From NCBI GenBank assembly GCA_050331815.1, contig JBHJGM010000002.1, positions 1 to 64,000 of the forward strand: 64,000 nt of DNA, written 5' to 3'. Made by a program: the position numbers and the translations under genes. Below the pieces are notes generated by a model. The model was not told the origin of the DNA. It did no database searches and worked only from the letters and a program-made list of their open reading frames with translations. How positions within the stretch are numbered: the stretch's first letter is position 1; each line of letters starts with the position of its first letter. Of this stretch, positions 46,468 through 55,378 are shown piece by piece. Source of the DNA: JBHJGM01 sp050331815. Its GTDB lineage: Bacteria; Verrucomicrobiota; Verrucomicrobiia; Opitutales; JBHJGM01.

Positions 46468-46902
46468 TCAGGAGGTGCTCGGAAGTTCCGCGTACTCCAG
46501 GCGCAGGGCCTTGAGCGAAAGCACCATGTCGATGACGAAGAGCACCGTGGCGGCGAGCAAAAAGAGGCAGGCGCCCACGAGCAAAATCGATTTGAGCTCC
46601 GGGGTGGAGCCCCCGGTAAAGCCTTCCAGCACGGTCAGAGCAACGATGGCCGCGCTGCAGATAAGTCCGTTCATCATGGAGATAACGCAGTTGCGCAGCA
46701 GGCAGCAGCGACGCAGCGTGATGTCCACCTCGCACCGGAGTGATTGGCTGGGTTCCTTCCGGTAGTCGGCCATCAGACTGCGCAGCCGCGCGGTGGTGTG
46801 CGTGTAGCGGTTGGTCATGCTCAGCAGCAGCAGGCCCACGCCGGAGATAAGGGTCACGGGCGTGAGGGCCGAAGTCAGAATATCGTTGAAGGGAAGTTGC
46901 AT
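46468..46902 (-). CDS. DUF2721-like membrane protein
   Basis: 144-residue protein with three membrane helices (about 10-28, 70-95, 110-135) and a basic cytoplasmic stretch between the first two (NRYTHTTARLRSLMADYRK). This matches the DUF2721 pattern of small membrane proteins with unknown function. ATG 46902 fits the family N-terminus (LPFNDILTSALTPVTLISGV). It converges on the DUF3574 gene with 11 bp between stops. Confidence 0.78.
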   Translation of the reverse strand: MQLPFNDILTSALTPVTLISGVGLLLLSMTNRYTHTTARLRSLMADYRKEPSQSLRCEVDITLRRCCLLRNCVISMMNGLICSAAIVALTVLEGFTGGSTPELKSILLVGACLFLLAATVLFVIDMVLSLKALRLEYAELPSTS

Positions 46903-47099
46903 GTGTGGAGTCGAAGATTTTTTGGAGGGAGGCACGAGCACGAACCCTTATGGCAGCGCCCGCCTGTTTTCGCAGCGGCTTGGCTGCCCCAGACACGCGG
47001 CGTACGCATTGTTTGGATACGCAGGCCCGAGGCGAACCGCTTGAGACGGTGTGCGAATTGTCTTTGAGGCGGGGGCCAGGGGGCCTAGGGTAAGCACTT

Positions 47100-48116
47100 A
47101 TGGCAGACAGACGTATTGTTCGAAACCCGGTAACCGGGGAGCCGACCGAGGTGCCCAACTGGCTCTTCATGCCGCGGGTGTACCTGTATGGCTTCATCGC
47201 GGTGGTGGTGCTGACCGGGGTGATCACGATCCCCTACACCATCCCGCAGGATTCGGTGGGTGTGGTCACGCGCTTTGGCAAGTATGTGAAGACCAGCGAT
47301 CCGGGCCTGCAGTTTAAGCTGCCGTACGGGATCGACTCGCACGAGATTGTGCCGGTGCGCCGCCAGTTGAAAATGGAATTTGGCTTTGGCACGCCGGACG
47401 CCACCAACCCGTATCAGGTGTCCACCCCGGCCGAACGCGAGGAGGAAAAGTCGATGATCACCGGCGACCGCAATGCGGTGACGGTCGAGTGGGTCGTGCA
47501 GTACCGCGTCGACGACCCGGTGGCATACCTCTTTAAGGTGCGTAATCCGGACGATACCCTGCGGGACGTTTCGGAGTCGGTGATGCGCGAGGTGGTGGGC
47601 GATCGCCTGGTTGACGAGGTGCTCACCGTGGGTCGCCAGGACATCGAAAACGTAGTGCTTTTGAAGCTGGAAGCGGTGAACAGCCGCTACAGCCTGGGGC
47701 TCAAAATTGACCAGGTGCAGCTGAAAAACGTGACGCCGCCGCGCCCGGTGCAGGCGTCTTTCAACGAGGTGAATCAGGCCCAGCAGGAGCGCGAGCGCCT
47801 CATCAACGAAGCGCGCGGGCGCTACAACCGCGCCGTCCCGCGAGCCCGCGGCGAAGCCGACCGCCGTATCGCCGAAGCCGAGGGGCAGGCCACGCGCCGC
47901 ATCAACGAGGCCGAGGGTGACGCCAAGCGCTTTAGCGATGTGTTTGTCGCGTACCAGAGCGCTGCCGAGGTCACGCGCCAGCGTCTGTTTCTCGAGACAA
48001 TGGCTGAGGTGCTGCCAACCATCGAGCGGCGCATCCTGGTCGATCCGGACACCAACGGGGTGCTGCCCTTGATGCAGATCGGTGCACCGACTAGCCAGGA
48101 AGGAGGTCGCCGATGA
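47100..48116 (+). CDS. hflK: Membrane protease modulator HflK
   Basis: 338-residue SPFH/prohibitin protein. One N-terminal membrane helix (about 27-46), then the band-7 domain (DSVGVVTRFGKYVKTSDPGL, VQYRVDDPVAYLF) and a long coiled coil (about 225-300). With HflC it forms a cage around FtsH and tunes membrane protein turnover. It overlaps hflC by ATGA (48113-48116). A TAGGGT 8 nt before ATG could be a -10 box. Confidence 0.93.
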   Translation: MADRRIVRNPVTGEPTEVPNWLFMPRVYLYGFIAVVVLTGVITIPYTIPQDSVGVVTRFGKYVKTSDPGLQFKLPYGIDSHEIVPVRRQLKMEFGFGTPDATNPYQVSTPAEREEEKSMITGDRNAVTVEWVVQYRVDDPVAYLFKVRNPDDTLRDVSESVMREVVGDRLVDEVLTVGRQDIENVVLLKLEAVNSRYSLGLKIDQVQLKNVTPPRPVQASFNEVNQAQQERERLINEARGRYNRAVPRARGEADRRIAEAEGQATRRINEAEGDAKRFSDVFVAYQSAAEVTRQRLFLETMAEVLPTIERRILVDPDTNGVLPLMQIGAPTSQEGGRR

Positions 48117-49096
48117 AAGGTGCCATTCTCATCCTGGGCCTGGTTGGGCTCATTATCGCCGCCATCGTTTTGGGGGCTTCGTTGTACAGAGTGCACGAAA
48201 CCGAGCAGGTCATCCTGACCGAGTTTGGCCGGCGCGTGGGCGATCCGGTCACGGAAGCGGGCCTGCAGTTGAAAGTGCCCTTTATTCAGACGGCGAACCG
48301 CCTGGAGAAACGCGCGCTGGAGTGGGACGGGCGCTCGACCGAGATGCCCACCCGCGACAAGCTTTTCATCATCGTCGATACCTTCGCGCGCTGGCGCATC
48401 GCCGACGCCAGTGTGTTTTTTGAGCGTTTACGCGATGAACGCAGCGCACGCTCGCGCCTGGACGATATTCTGGGTGGCGAAACGCGCAACGCCGTGGCCA
48501 GCCACAATCTCATTGAGATCATCCGCACGACGAAGGATCGCGAGCCGACCGAGAGCGGTGAGATCACCGAAATTTTGGGTGAGAGCGCCAAGTTGGAGCA
48601 GATCGAGTTCGGACGTCCGGCCATCGAGTTGCAGATTTACAACGCCGCGAAGCCGAAGCTGGCCGAGTTTGGCATCGAACTGTTGGACGTCCGCTTCAAG
48701 CGCATCAACTACAACCAGAGCGTCGAGAACAACATATTTGCCCGCATGATCTCTGAGCGGAAGCAAATTGCCGAGCGCTTTCGTTCCGAAGGGGAGGGCG
48801 AGGCGGCGCGCATCCTGGGCAACATGGAGCGTGAGGTGCGCTCCATTGAGTCCGAGGCCTACAAGCAGGTGCAGATCATCGAGGGCGAAGCCGATGCAAA
48901 GGCGACCAAAATTTACGCCGACGCCTACAATCGCTCGCCGGAGGCCGCGGAGTTTTACGGGTTTTTGAAGAGTCTGGAAACTTACCGCAGCGCGCTGGGC
49001 GGGCAAACCACGGCCGTGCTCTCGACCAACTCGCCCCTGCTGCGCTATCTGGAGACCTTTGAGATTGGCGGCGCCGACGCGGAAAACAACGAGTAA
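48113..49096 (+). CDS. hflC: Membrane protease modulator HflC
   Basis: 327-residue partner of HflK with an N-terminal membrane helix (about 4-24) and an SPFH domain. HETEQVILTEFGRRVGDPV, VPFIQTANRLEKR and FARWRIADASVFFERL are typical, followed by the coiled coil (SERKQIAERFRSEGEGEAAR) and KSLETYRSALG. Translationally coupled to hflK. Confidence 0.94.
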   Translation: MKGAILILGLVGLIIAAIVLGASLYRVHETEQVILTEFGRRVGDPVTEAGLQLKVPFIQTANRLEKRALEWDGRSTEMPTRDKLFIIVDTFARWRIADASVFFERLRDERSARSRLDDILGGETRNAVASHNLIEIIRTTKDREPTESGEITEILGESAKLEQIEFGRPAIELQIYNAAKPKLAEFGIELLDVRFKRINYNQSVENNIFARMISERKQIAERFRSEGEGEAARILGNMEREVRSIESEAYKQVQIIEGEADAKATKIYADAYNRSPEAAEFYGFLKSLETYRSALGGQTTAVLSTNSPLLRYLETFEIGGADAENNE

Positions 49097-49144
49097 GCCG
49101 CAAGCCCAACATCAGCGTCGATGGACGTTTGGCTACGAGCGGAT

Positions 49145-49222
49145 TGGTCGGGCTGAGAGGATTCGAACCTCCGACCCCTACACCCCCAGTGTAGTGCGCT
49201 AACCAGACTGCGCTACAGCCCG
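49145..49222 (-). tRNA. tRNA-Pro, anticodon GGG
   Basis: On the minus strand the acceptor arms CGGGCTG and CAGCCCG pair fully, followed by discriminator A and an encoded CCA. The D arm (AGCGCAGTCTGGTTAGCGC), anticodon stem CTACA/TGTAG with loop CTGGGGG (anticodon GGG at 49185-49187), and T arm GGAGGTTCGAATCCTC are all standard. It lies between the convergent ends of hflC and its own upstream sequence before rlmN. Confidence 0.97.
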
Positions 49223-49329
49223 TTAATCCAATGGCCAACGCCACGTGTTTTCGCGCGGCGGGGTGTTGGCCCGGAATCTATAAGCAAACGCCGCGGCGGC
49301 GGGGCTGTCAAAGGCAATCTGGCGGGCTT

Positions 49330-50433
49330 TCAAGCGCTAGCGGGCTCGTGCTGCAGGCGCAGCTGGCCACAGGCGGCGTCGATATCGTGGCCTTTTTCGC
49401 GGCGCAGCGTGACCGAGACCCCGCGCTCCTTGAGAATACTCGCGAAGGTTTGCTGGCGCTTGAGCGAGGGCCGCTTCCACTCGAGCCCGTTAACGGTGTT
49501 ATAGGGGATCAGGTTGACGTGCGCGTGCAGGTCGCGGGCGATTTCCGAGAGGGCTCGGGCCTGTTCGAGTGCGTCATTGATGTCCTCGATAAGAATGAAC
49601 TCGAGTGTGAGCATCCGACCGTGCTTTTCGGCAAAGGCGCGGGCGGCGGGCAGGAGGGCCTCCAGCGGCCAGCGCTTGTTGACCGGCATGATTTGTTCGC
49701 GCACCTCGTTGGTGGCTCCGTGCAGCGAGAGCGCGAGGCGAAAGCCTATCGGCTCTTCGGCGAGTTGGTAGATTTTTGGCACGACCCCCGAGGTAGAGAT
49801 GGTGATGCGGCGCGCGCCGAAGCGCAGCCCCCAGTCGGCATTCACAATGGTCAGTGCGCGCAACAGAGCGTTGTAATTGGCAAGCGGCTCGCCCATGCCC
49901 ATGACGACGATGTTGTCGAAGGAGGCCAACTCGGCTTTGGCGCGGGGCGTGCGCGCGTCCTCCAGAGCGCAGACGGCGAGCAACTGCGCGACGATCTCAC
50001 CGGCGGAGAGGTCGCGCTTCCAGCCGGCCAGGCCCGAGGCGCAAAACTTGCAGCCGTAAGCACAGCCGACCTGGGTGGAGATGCAAATGGTCTTGCGCGA
50101 ACGCTCCTGGCCCACGCCATCCTGCGGGGCGCGGATGATGACGGTCTCGATCAGCGCGCCGTCGCGTAGTTGCAAGAGCAGCTTGTCGGTCACGTCGCTG
50201 GAGCGTTTGTTGAGGACCAGCTTCAGTGGCTCGAAGTCGAAGTGTTCGGCCAGGCAATGCCGCAGCGCCTCGGGCAGGTTGGTCATCGCGGCGGCGGTGG
50301 GGATGCGCTTTTTGTAGAGCCACTCCAGGATTTGTTTCGCACGGAAGGGTTTCTCGCCCCACTCGCCGAGTCGAGCCCCGAGGGTGTCGAGTGACTCTCC
50401 GGTGATGGGCGGCTTTTCCGGTGTGAATTTCAT
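49330..50433 (-). CDS. rlmN: 23S rRNA (adenine-2503-C2)-methyltransferase RlmN
   Basis: 367-residue radical SAM enzyme that methylates A2503 of 23S rRNA and A37 of some tRNAs. The iron-sulfur cluster motif CxxxCxxC is Cys124/128/131 (GCAYGCKFCA). VVMGMGEPLANYNALL, ITISTSGVVPKI and LALSLHGATNEVR are family blocks. The C-terminal catalytic Cys355 in IDAACGQL is present. ATG 50433 starts the usual N-terminal helical domain. Confidence 0.97.
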   Translation of the reverse strand: MKFTPEKPPITGESLDTLGARLGEWGEKPFRAKQILEWLYKKRIPTAAAMTNLPEALRHCLAEHFDFEPLKLVLNKRSSDVTDKLLLQLRDGALIETVIIRAPQDGVGQERSRKTICISTQVGCAYGCKFCASGLAGWKRDLSAGEIVAQLLAVCALEDARTPRAKAELASFDNIVVMGMGEPLANYNALLRALTIVNADWGLRFGARRITISTSGVVPKIYQLAEEPIGFRLALSLHGATNEVREQIMPVNKRWPLEALLPAARAFAEKHGRMLTLEFILIEDINDALEQARALSEIARDLHAHVNLIPYNTVNGLEWKRPSLKRQQTFASILKERGVSVTLRREKGHDIDAACGQLRLQHEPASA

Positions 50434-50607
50434 GGGTCAGTCAGGGACATAGCTGATGCGGCAATTTTTATCAACCGCCCGACAGTGCCCCTGCCGACGC
50501 GGGCGTTCATTATCTGTCCACAAAGTCTGCGCGCTAAAGAAGCGTTGCGGTGGGCGCCGCCCTTCATTCAGGATGCAAGTCGTTGCTTTAACCTCCCCCT
50601 GCTTACA

Positions 50608-51741
50608 ATGCCCCGAAAGATCAACGTTGCGATCGCCGGACTGGGTTTCGGCGCAGAGTTTATCCCCATTTATCAAGCGCACCCGCAGGCAAATCTGGTG
50701 GCGGTTTGCCAGCGTGATCCGAAGAAGCTGAAGGCGATTCAGGAGGCCTTTGACATTCCGAAGGCCTTTACGAGTTATGCCGAGATGGTGCAGGACCCGG
50801 AGATCGAGGCCGTGCACATCAACACGCCCATTCCGGATCACGCCGAGCAGTCACTGGTGGCGCTCCGGGCGGGCAAGCACGTGGCCTGCACGGTGCCGAT
50901 GGCCACCTCCATCGCCGATTGCCGCAAGATTGTGCAGCTGTGCGCCCGCACCGGTCTGAAGTACATGATGATGGAAACGGTGGTCTACTCCCGAGAGTAC
51001 CTGTACATCGAGGATTTGTACCGGAAGGGGAAACTGGGCCGGCTGCAGTTTCTTCAGGCGAGCCACCAGCAGGACATGGATGGTTGGCCGGACTACTGGC
51101 CCGGGCTGCCGCCGATGTGGTACGCCACGCATTGTGTGGGCCCCCTGCTGGCGCTGGCCCGAGCCGAGGCCGAGTACGTCAGCTGCTTCGGCTCAGGCAG
51201 CATCCGCAAGGAACTGGTCAAGCACTATGGCTCCTCTTTCGCGGTGGAGACGGCGCACCTTAAGCTCAAGGACTCGGATCTCTCGGCGCGGATCATCCGC
51301 TCGCTTTTTGATACGGCGCGCCAGTACCGCGAGAGCATCGATGTCTACGGCTCGGAGCAATCCTTTGAGTGGACCCTGATCGAGGGCGAGCCGCACGTCG
51401 TCCACACCGCCAAGAAGCCCGAGCCGAGAATCCCGCGCAAGGTCACGGTGCCGGACTTTGCAACACGCCTGCCGAAGGCCATCCGCCCGTTTACCACGAA
51501 GGGTGTTTACGATCTGGGCAAGCAAACCCACCTGAGCTTCACGCAGGGGGCCGGCCACGGCGGCTCGCACCCGCACCTGGCCCATGAGTTTATTCGCGCG
51601 CTGATCGACGAGCGCGAGCCCTTTCCAAACGCCGTGCAATCAGCCAACTGGACCTGTGTGGGCCTGTGCGCGCACGAGTCGGCCCTGGGCGGTGGCAAGA
51701 TCGTCAAGCTGCCGGCCTTTACCCAAACCAAAGCGTCATGA
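50608..51741 (+). CDS. Gfo/Idh/MocA family oxidoreductase
   Basis: 377-residue NAD(P)-dependent sugar-type dehydrogenase. Dinucleotide motif VAIAGLGFGAEFIPIY (one glycine position varies), then VHINTPIPDHAEQS. The usual EKP motif reads CTVPMATS, so the family Lys is not present at that position and catalysis may differ. The C-terminal half has the expected WYATHCVGPLLALAR. Its TGA overlaps the ATG of the following secreted protein (51738-51741), so the two are coupled. Confidence 0.82.
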   Translation: MPRKINVAIAGLGFGAEFIPIYQAHPQANLVAVCQRDPKKLKAIQEAFDIPKAFTSYAEMVQDPEIEAVHINTPIPDHAEQSLVALRAGKHVACTVPMATSIADCRKIVQLCARTGLKYMMMETVVYSREYLYIEDLYRKGKLGRLQFLQASHQQDMDGWPDYWPGLPPMWYATHCVGPLLALARAEAEYVSCFGSGSIRKELVKHYGSSFAVETAHLKLKDSDLSARIIRSLFDTARQYRESIDVYGSEQSFEWTLIEGEPHVVHTAKKPEPRIPRKVTVPDFATRLPKAIRPFTTKGVYDLGKQTHLSFTQGAGHGGSHPHLAHEFIRALIDEREPFPNAVQSANWTCVGLCAHESALGGGKIVKLPAFTQTKAS

Positions 51742-52538
51742 AAAAGTGGATACAATTGAGTTTATGTGCAGTGCTGTTCACGGGTGCGGACGACCTGTCT
51801 GCCGAGGAAGCCGCACCGGAAGGCGAGGCGGCAGCGGCCTTGGAGACGCGCACGCGCGTAATCTTCGAGGACGACTTCGAAACGGAGGCTTCCTACGAAC
51901 CGGAAAAAATCCTTAATGCCACTTTCAAGCAGTACGTCGACCGTTCGCTCTACGACGGTTACCCGCTGAAAAAGTGGCGCCTGTGCTGGGACTATGTTTA
52001 CGAGGGGCGCTGGACGCAGGCCTTTTACGTACGCCACCCCAACGAAGGCGTGATGATTCAGGGCGGGCGCTCCGCTTGTAACGACAACGATGGCGTGCCT
52101 TACCGGATTCTGGCCGACGTGGAAATCCCGGCTGAGGCGATTCAGTACACCATCACTTTTCGTCAGCTGAAAAAAGACAACGACCCCGTGCATTACCTGT
52201 TGGGCGCGGACGCCAACGGCGTGACGGAGATCGATTTCGGCTTTATGAATCAGTTGCCGCAGTCGGACGTGACCACGACCGACCTGTACACGCGCGGAAT
52301 CCTCTTTGGCGACCACGTGCTTTACCGCGACAAGGTCCGGATGAACGAATGGGTCGACGTGAAGATCGAAGTCGACGTGGTCACCAAAATGGTGCGCTGG
52401 ACGCTGGACGGGCAACTGATTGGCGAGGCCTGGGCGCAGACGCTGCCGCCGGGCGGCTACTTCGGCATGTACATGTGCTGGGAGCGCGACACACGTTTTG
52501 ACGACTTCAAGATCGAGATCGTCGAGCCGGTGCCTTGA
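51738..52538 (+). CDS. Exported concanavalin-like protein
   Basis: 266 residues: signal peptide (about 1-22) and a beta-sandwich region with ILADVEIPAEAIQYTITFRQ, NEWVDVKIEVD and MVRWTLDGQLIGEA, the pattern of LamG/DUF1080-type carbohydrate-binding or 3-keto-glycoside hydrolase folds. No catalytic residues can be named. Translational coupling with the dehydrogenase gene suggests a shared sugar pathway. Confidence 0.65.
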   Translation: MKKWIQLSLCAVLFTGADDLSAEEAAPEGEAAAALETRTRVIFEDDFETEASYEPEKILNATFKQYVDRSLYDGYPLKKWRLCWDYVYEGRWTQAFYVRHPNEGVMIQGGRSACNDNDGVPYRILADVEIPAEAIQYTITFRQLKKDNDPVHYLLGADANGVTEIDFGFMNQLPQSDVTTTDLYTRGILFGDHVLYRDKVRMNEWVDVKIEVDVVTKMVRWTLDGQLIGEAWAQTLPPGGYFGMYMCWERDTRFDDFKIEIVEPVP

Positions 52539-52572
52539 AGGGCAGCGTTCCCTGTTGAAGACGCGGAGGCGC

Positions 52573-53982
52573 TTACTTGTCCGCGGCGTCGCCGGTATGT
52601 TCTTCCTCGGCGGGCGGAGCGGACGAGGACTTTTCGCCGCCCGACTTTGAGTCTGAAGAGCCGCCGCCGGAGGCGGAGCCGTTCCTGAGGGCGCGGGCTT
52701 CCTCGTCGGCCAGAAAGGCTTCCAACTCCGGCAGGTGGAGGGTCTGGGTCGGGAAGGCAAAGTCGATACCCGCCGCGTTGAACTCGCGCAACAAGCCGGT
52801 ATTGAAGGCGTCGGCGTGCTGCATGTAGTCCCAGTACTTGGGCGGGTGGTACCAGTAAATGACGAAGATATTGAGTGAGGCGGCTTTGAAGTCGTTGAAG
52901 TAGACGCGCGGCACCATGTCGCCCTCGTTGACTTCAGGCTGCTTGAGCAGGTCGAGGATGATTTTTTTGCCCTCTTCGATTTTCTCGGGAGTGGTGTCGT
53001 AGGTGACCGTCACGTTGAGGAGGCGTCGGATGAAAGGGCGCTTGGCGACGTTGTGGATCGCCTCGTTGGCAAGAATGCCGTTGGGCACGGTGACGAGGTG
53101 GCCGTCGAGGCGGCGGATGCGCGTGGAGCGCACGCCTACGGATTCGATGGTGCCGTCGTGGTCGCCAAAGATGATGCGGTCGCCCATGTCGAAGGGGCGA
53201 TCCGTGAAGAGCATGACCGAGCCGAAGAAGTTCTTCAGCATGTCCTGCGCGGCGAAGGCCAGGGCCAAACCGCCGATGCCCAGACCGGCGATGATGCTGG
53301 TCAGGCTTTCGTCGCTGACGGCCTCGACCAGCTCCAGCAGGGCAAAAATGATGATCGCCGCCCGCAGGCTGGAGCGGATCAACGGCACGAGCATCTTGCC
53401 AAAGCCCGACTCGGAGTCCTCAGCGCGGCGTCGCAGCAGCTCTACCGGGATGTCGACGAAACGGAAGGCCATCAGCGCGATGGCGATGACCAGCAAAATC
53501 TCGACGATCAGGAAGTAAAACGACTCGACCGTCGGGGTCATCTCAATAAAGAGCGCCCCGATGCGCAAACCGATCACCAGACCCAGCAAGACGAGGCTCT
53601 GGCTGAGCGCCTTGAGCAGCATCTGGCGCACGGAGCGGTCGCACAGGTCGCCCTTGCCGGCGAGCTTGCTCAGGAGCAGGCCGACGATTTTGGCCAGCAG
53701 CATGCCAACGAAGATACAGCCGAAGAGCGCGCCAAACTGCCAGATGTCGTTGCGCTCGGTGACGACTTCGACCAGTTCGCTGCCCAGGTCGGACGCCTTT
53801 TGTTTCAGGTTCGGGCCGTCGGTGGTGGCGTCTTCGGAGGTTTGATCACCGGTGCTATCCGGGCTGGACGTTTCGCTTTGCTGCGCTGGCGAAGGCAAAA
53901 ACTGCGCCTGCAACGGCAGCGAAAGGCCGGCAGCGATGATAAACAGGACAAAAAAGACAGCCAGGGTGTGCAGCGGCTTCAT
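52573..53982 (-). CDS. MscS-family mechanosensitive channel
   Basis: 469-residue membrane protein: signal-like N-terminus, a low-complexity acidic linker (about 30-60), four or five membrane helices, and the MscS core. The pore helix and beta domain begin SLTSIIAGLGIGGLALAFAA, then QDMLKNFFGSVMLFTDRPF, MGDRIIF and RIRRLDGHLVTVPNG. A C-terminal cytoplasmic cage domain and a Gly/Ser/Glu-rich tail follow. It should release solutes on hypo-osmotic shock. The tail end is 34 bp from the convergent secreted-protein gene. Confidence 0.92.
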   Translation of the reverse strand: MKPLHTLAVFFVLFIIAAGLSLPLQAQFLPSPAQQSETSSPDSTGDQTSEDATTDGPNLKQKASDLGSELVEVVTERNDIWQFGALFGCIFVGMLLAKIVGLLLSKLAGKGDLCDRSVRQMLLKALSQSLVLLGLVIGLRIGALFIEMTPTVESFYFLIVEILLVIAIALMAFRFVDIPVELLRRRAEDSESGFGKMLVPLIRSSLRAAIIIFALLELVEAVSDESLTSIIAGLGIGGLALAFAAQDMLKNFFGSVMLFTDRPFDMGDRIIFGDHDGTIESVGVRSTRIRRLDGHLVTVPNGILANEAIHNVAKRPFIRRLLNVTVTYDTTPEKIEEGKKIILDLLKQPEVNEGDMVPRVYFNDFKAASLNIFVIYWYHPPKYWDYMQHADAFNTGLLREFNAAGIDFAFPTQTLHLPELEAFLADEEARALRNGSASGGGSSDSKSGGEKSSSAPPAEEEHTGDAADK

Positions 53983-54010
53983 GGCGATCGCTCAGCGTGG
54001 GCGGTTGTAC

Positions 54011-54556
54011 TCAGGCAAAGAAGGCTTCGACGGCTTCGAGGATGTCGGGGACAAAGGCGAGCTTGCCCTTGCCCTCGTAGCCGCAGGCGAGCATGCCCTC
54101 GGCGGGCTCGACAAAACGCACGCCAAGCGCCTGCAGGGTTTGGAGGTTTTGCTGGGTGGCCGGGTGCGCGAGCATCTTTCCGTTCATGGCGGGGGCGACC
54201 ATCACCGGGGCGGGCGTGGCCAGGTAGATAGAGGTGAGCAGGTCCGGGGCCAGCCCCTGGGCGAAGCAGGCCAGGATGTGCGCGGTGGCCGGGGCAACGA
54301 GGACGAGGTCGGCGTTGTCGGCCAGCTCGATGTGGCCGGGCTGCCAGCCCTCGTGCTCCTTCCAGAGATCCCAGGCGACCGGGTTTTTCGAAAGCACCTG
54401 CAGGGTCAGCGGCGTGATGAACTCGGTGGCTTCGCGCGTCATGACGACATGGACCGTGGCCCCGCGCTTGCCGAGTTCGGACGTGATGTCGGCTGCCTTG
54501 TAGGCGGCGATGGAGCCGGTTACGCCCAGGAGAATGCGTTTGCCATCGAGACTCAT
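54011..54556 (-). CDS. coaC: Phosphopantothenoylcysteine decarboxylase-type flavoprotein (CoaC domain alone)
   Basis: 181-residue HFCD-family flavoprotein. ILLGVTGSIAAYKAADITSE at the N-terminus, LVLAPATAHILACFAQGLAPD (FMN contacts), the catalytic PAMNGKM motif, and MLACGYEGKGKLA, the Cys flap. The enzyme decarboxylates phosphopantothenoylcysteine in coenzyme A synthesis. Most bacteria fuse it to the CoaB synthetase; here it stands alone and no coaB is in the window. ATG 54556; 28 bp upstream of the MscS gene on the same strand. Confidence 0.88.
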   Translation of the reverse strand: MSLDGKRILLGVTGSIAAYKAADITSELGKRGATVHVVMTREATEFITPLTLQVLSKNPVAWDLWKEHEGWQPGHIELADNADLVLVAPATAHILACFAQGLAPDLLTSIYLATPAPVMVAPAMNGKMLAHPATQQNLQTLQALGVRFVEPAEGMLACGYEGKGKLAFVPDILEAVEAFFA

Positions 54557-54566
54557 GAATCACCCA

Positions 54567-54600
54567 TTAACCACAAAGAACACAAAGTGGACAAGGAGGG
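54567..54600 (+). repeat. Purine-rich intergenic repeat, copy 2
   Basis: TTAACCACAAAGAACACAAA and what follows align in register with 8301-8340. It also contains its own short tandem (CACAAAG twice, 9 nt apart). It lies just upstream of coaC on its non-coding side. Confidence 0.3.
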
Positions 54601-54650
54601 AGTTTGCCCCGGCAGCCGCGGGAACTTTGGCAGCGTAGCCGCACAAAAAC

Positions 54651-55112
54651 TCAAGACGCAGAACCAGGTTTTGGATCTGGTGCCAGTAAGTTGGTACCCT
54701 GCGCTTCTTTGAATCGAGCGCGAATTCCTGGGTGGGTGAGCACTCGGTACTGCCAGAAACAAATCAGCCAAAGCCCGGCTCCAATAAGAGCGAGCTGCCA
54801 CAAATGCAGATCGGCTACCTTTTGGCCAAAGATATGCAATTGCGGTTCGTCAACTCCCAGCAGGGCAATTCCGATCACAACAAGGGCTGTGACCAATCCA
54901 AACCAAAGAAAGACGAGCGCCCACATGCGGCAGCGGGAGCTGAAATTAAGAAGGCCTTCACCGATCAGGATGTTTAAAACGCCCAAGTTGATGCTGAGAT
55001 GACCGAAAAATAACGAAATGAAAAAATCCGCCACACACAGCCAGCCCACTACTAGAAACACATACGCGACAATCTTGAGCGAGCGCAGAGGGACCTTTTC
55101 CTGAGAGAACAT
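54651..55112 (-). CDS. Hypothetical four-helix membrane protein
   Basis: 153 residues with four predicted membrane helices (about 12-35, 38-55, 63-87, 103-122). No family is recognised. Base composition of this segment (54.7-55.4 kb) is clearly more AT-rich than its neighbours, which may point to horizontal origin or a recent arrival. ATG 55112 is preferred to the earlier in-frame start at 55151. Confidence 0.55.
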   Translation of the reverse strand: MFSQEKVPLRSLKIVAYVFLVVGWLCVADFFISLFFGHLSINLGVLNILIGEGLLNFSSRCRMWALVFLWFGLVTALVVIGIALLGVDEPQLHIFGQKVADLHLWQLALIGAGLWLICFWQYRVLTHPGIRARFKEAQGTNLLAPDPKPGSAS

Positions 55113-55378
55113 GGTTGATGAGCTTTTGATAGTGCTTGTCCTAAATATCAATCGCAGGCGAGTTTGGATACGTCTATGGGTATTATTTCAGAGCTGCTAA
55201 TAAGCGCAGACATCACAAAAGGAAGCGTTCACCAGTAGGGGCGTATCAGGAGCCATTCAGAAGGTCCTGGAAATCACATAATCTGCTTTGCGCCTGGTGT
55301 GCTTCTCTGCGGCAAAACAATTCTCAGGTTTCATGCTTCCAGTGTGGTTTAGCTATTCTACATGGGTTGTCTTTCTGT
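55113..55378. other. Intergenic, AT-rich
   Basis: About 266 bp between the four-helix protein gene and the end of leuA. No gene, strong hairpin or promoter stands out. Confidence 0.4.

Noticed and set aside
46025..47227. 400-codon minus-strand open frame across the DUF3574, DUF2721 and hflK region
   Set aside because: It crosses three well-supported genes, is Arg/His/Pro-rich with no domain, and looks like a GC-rich shadow.
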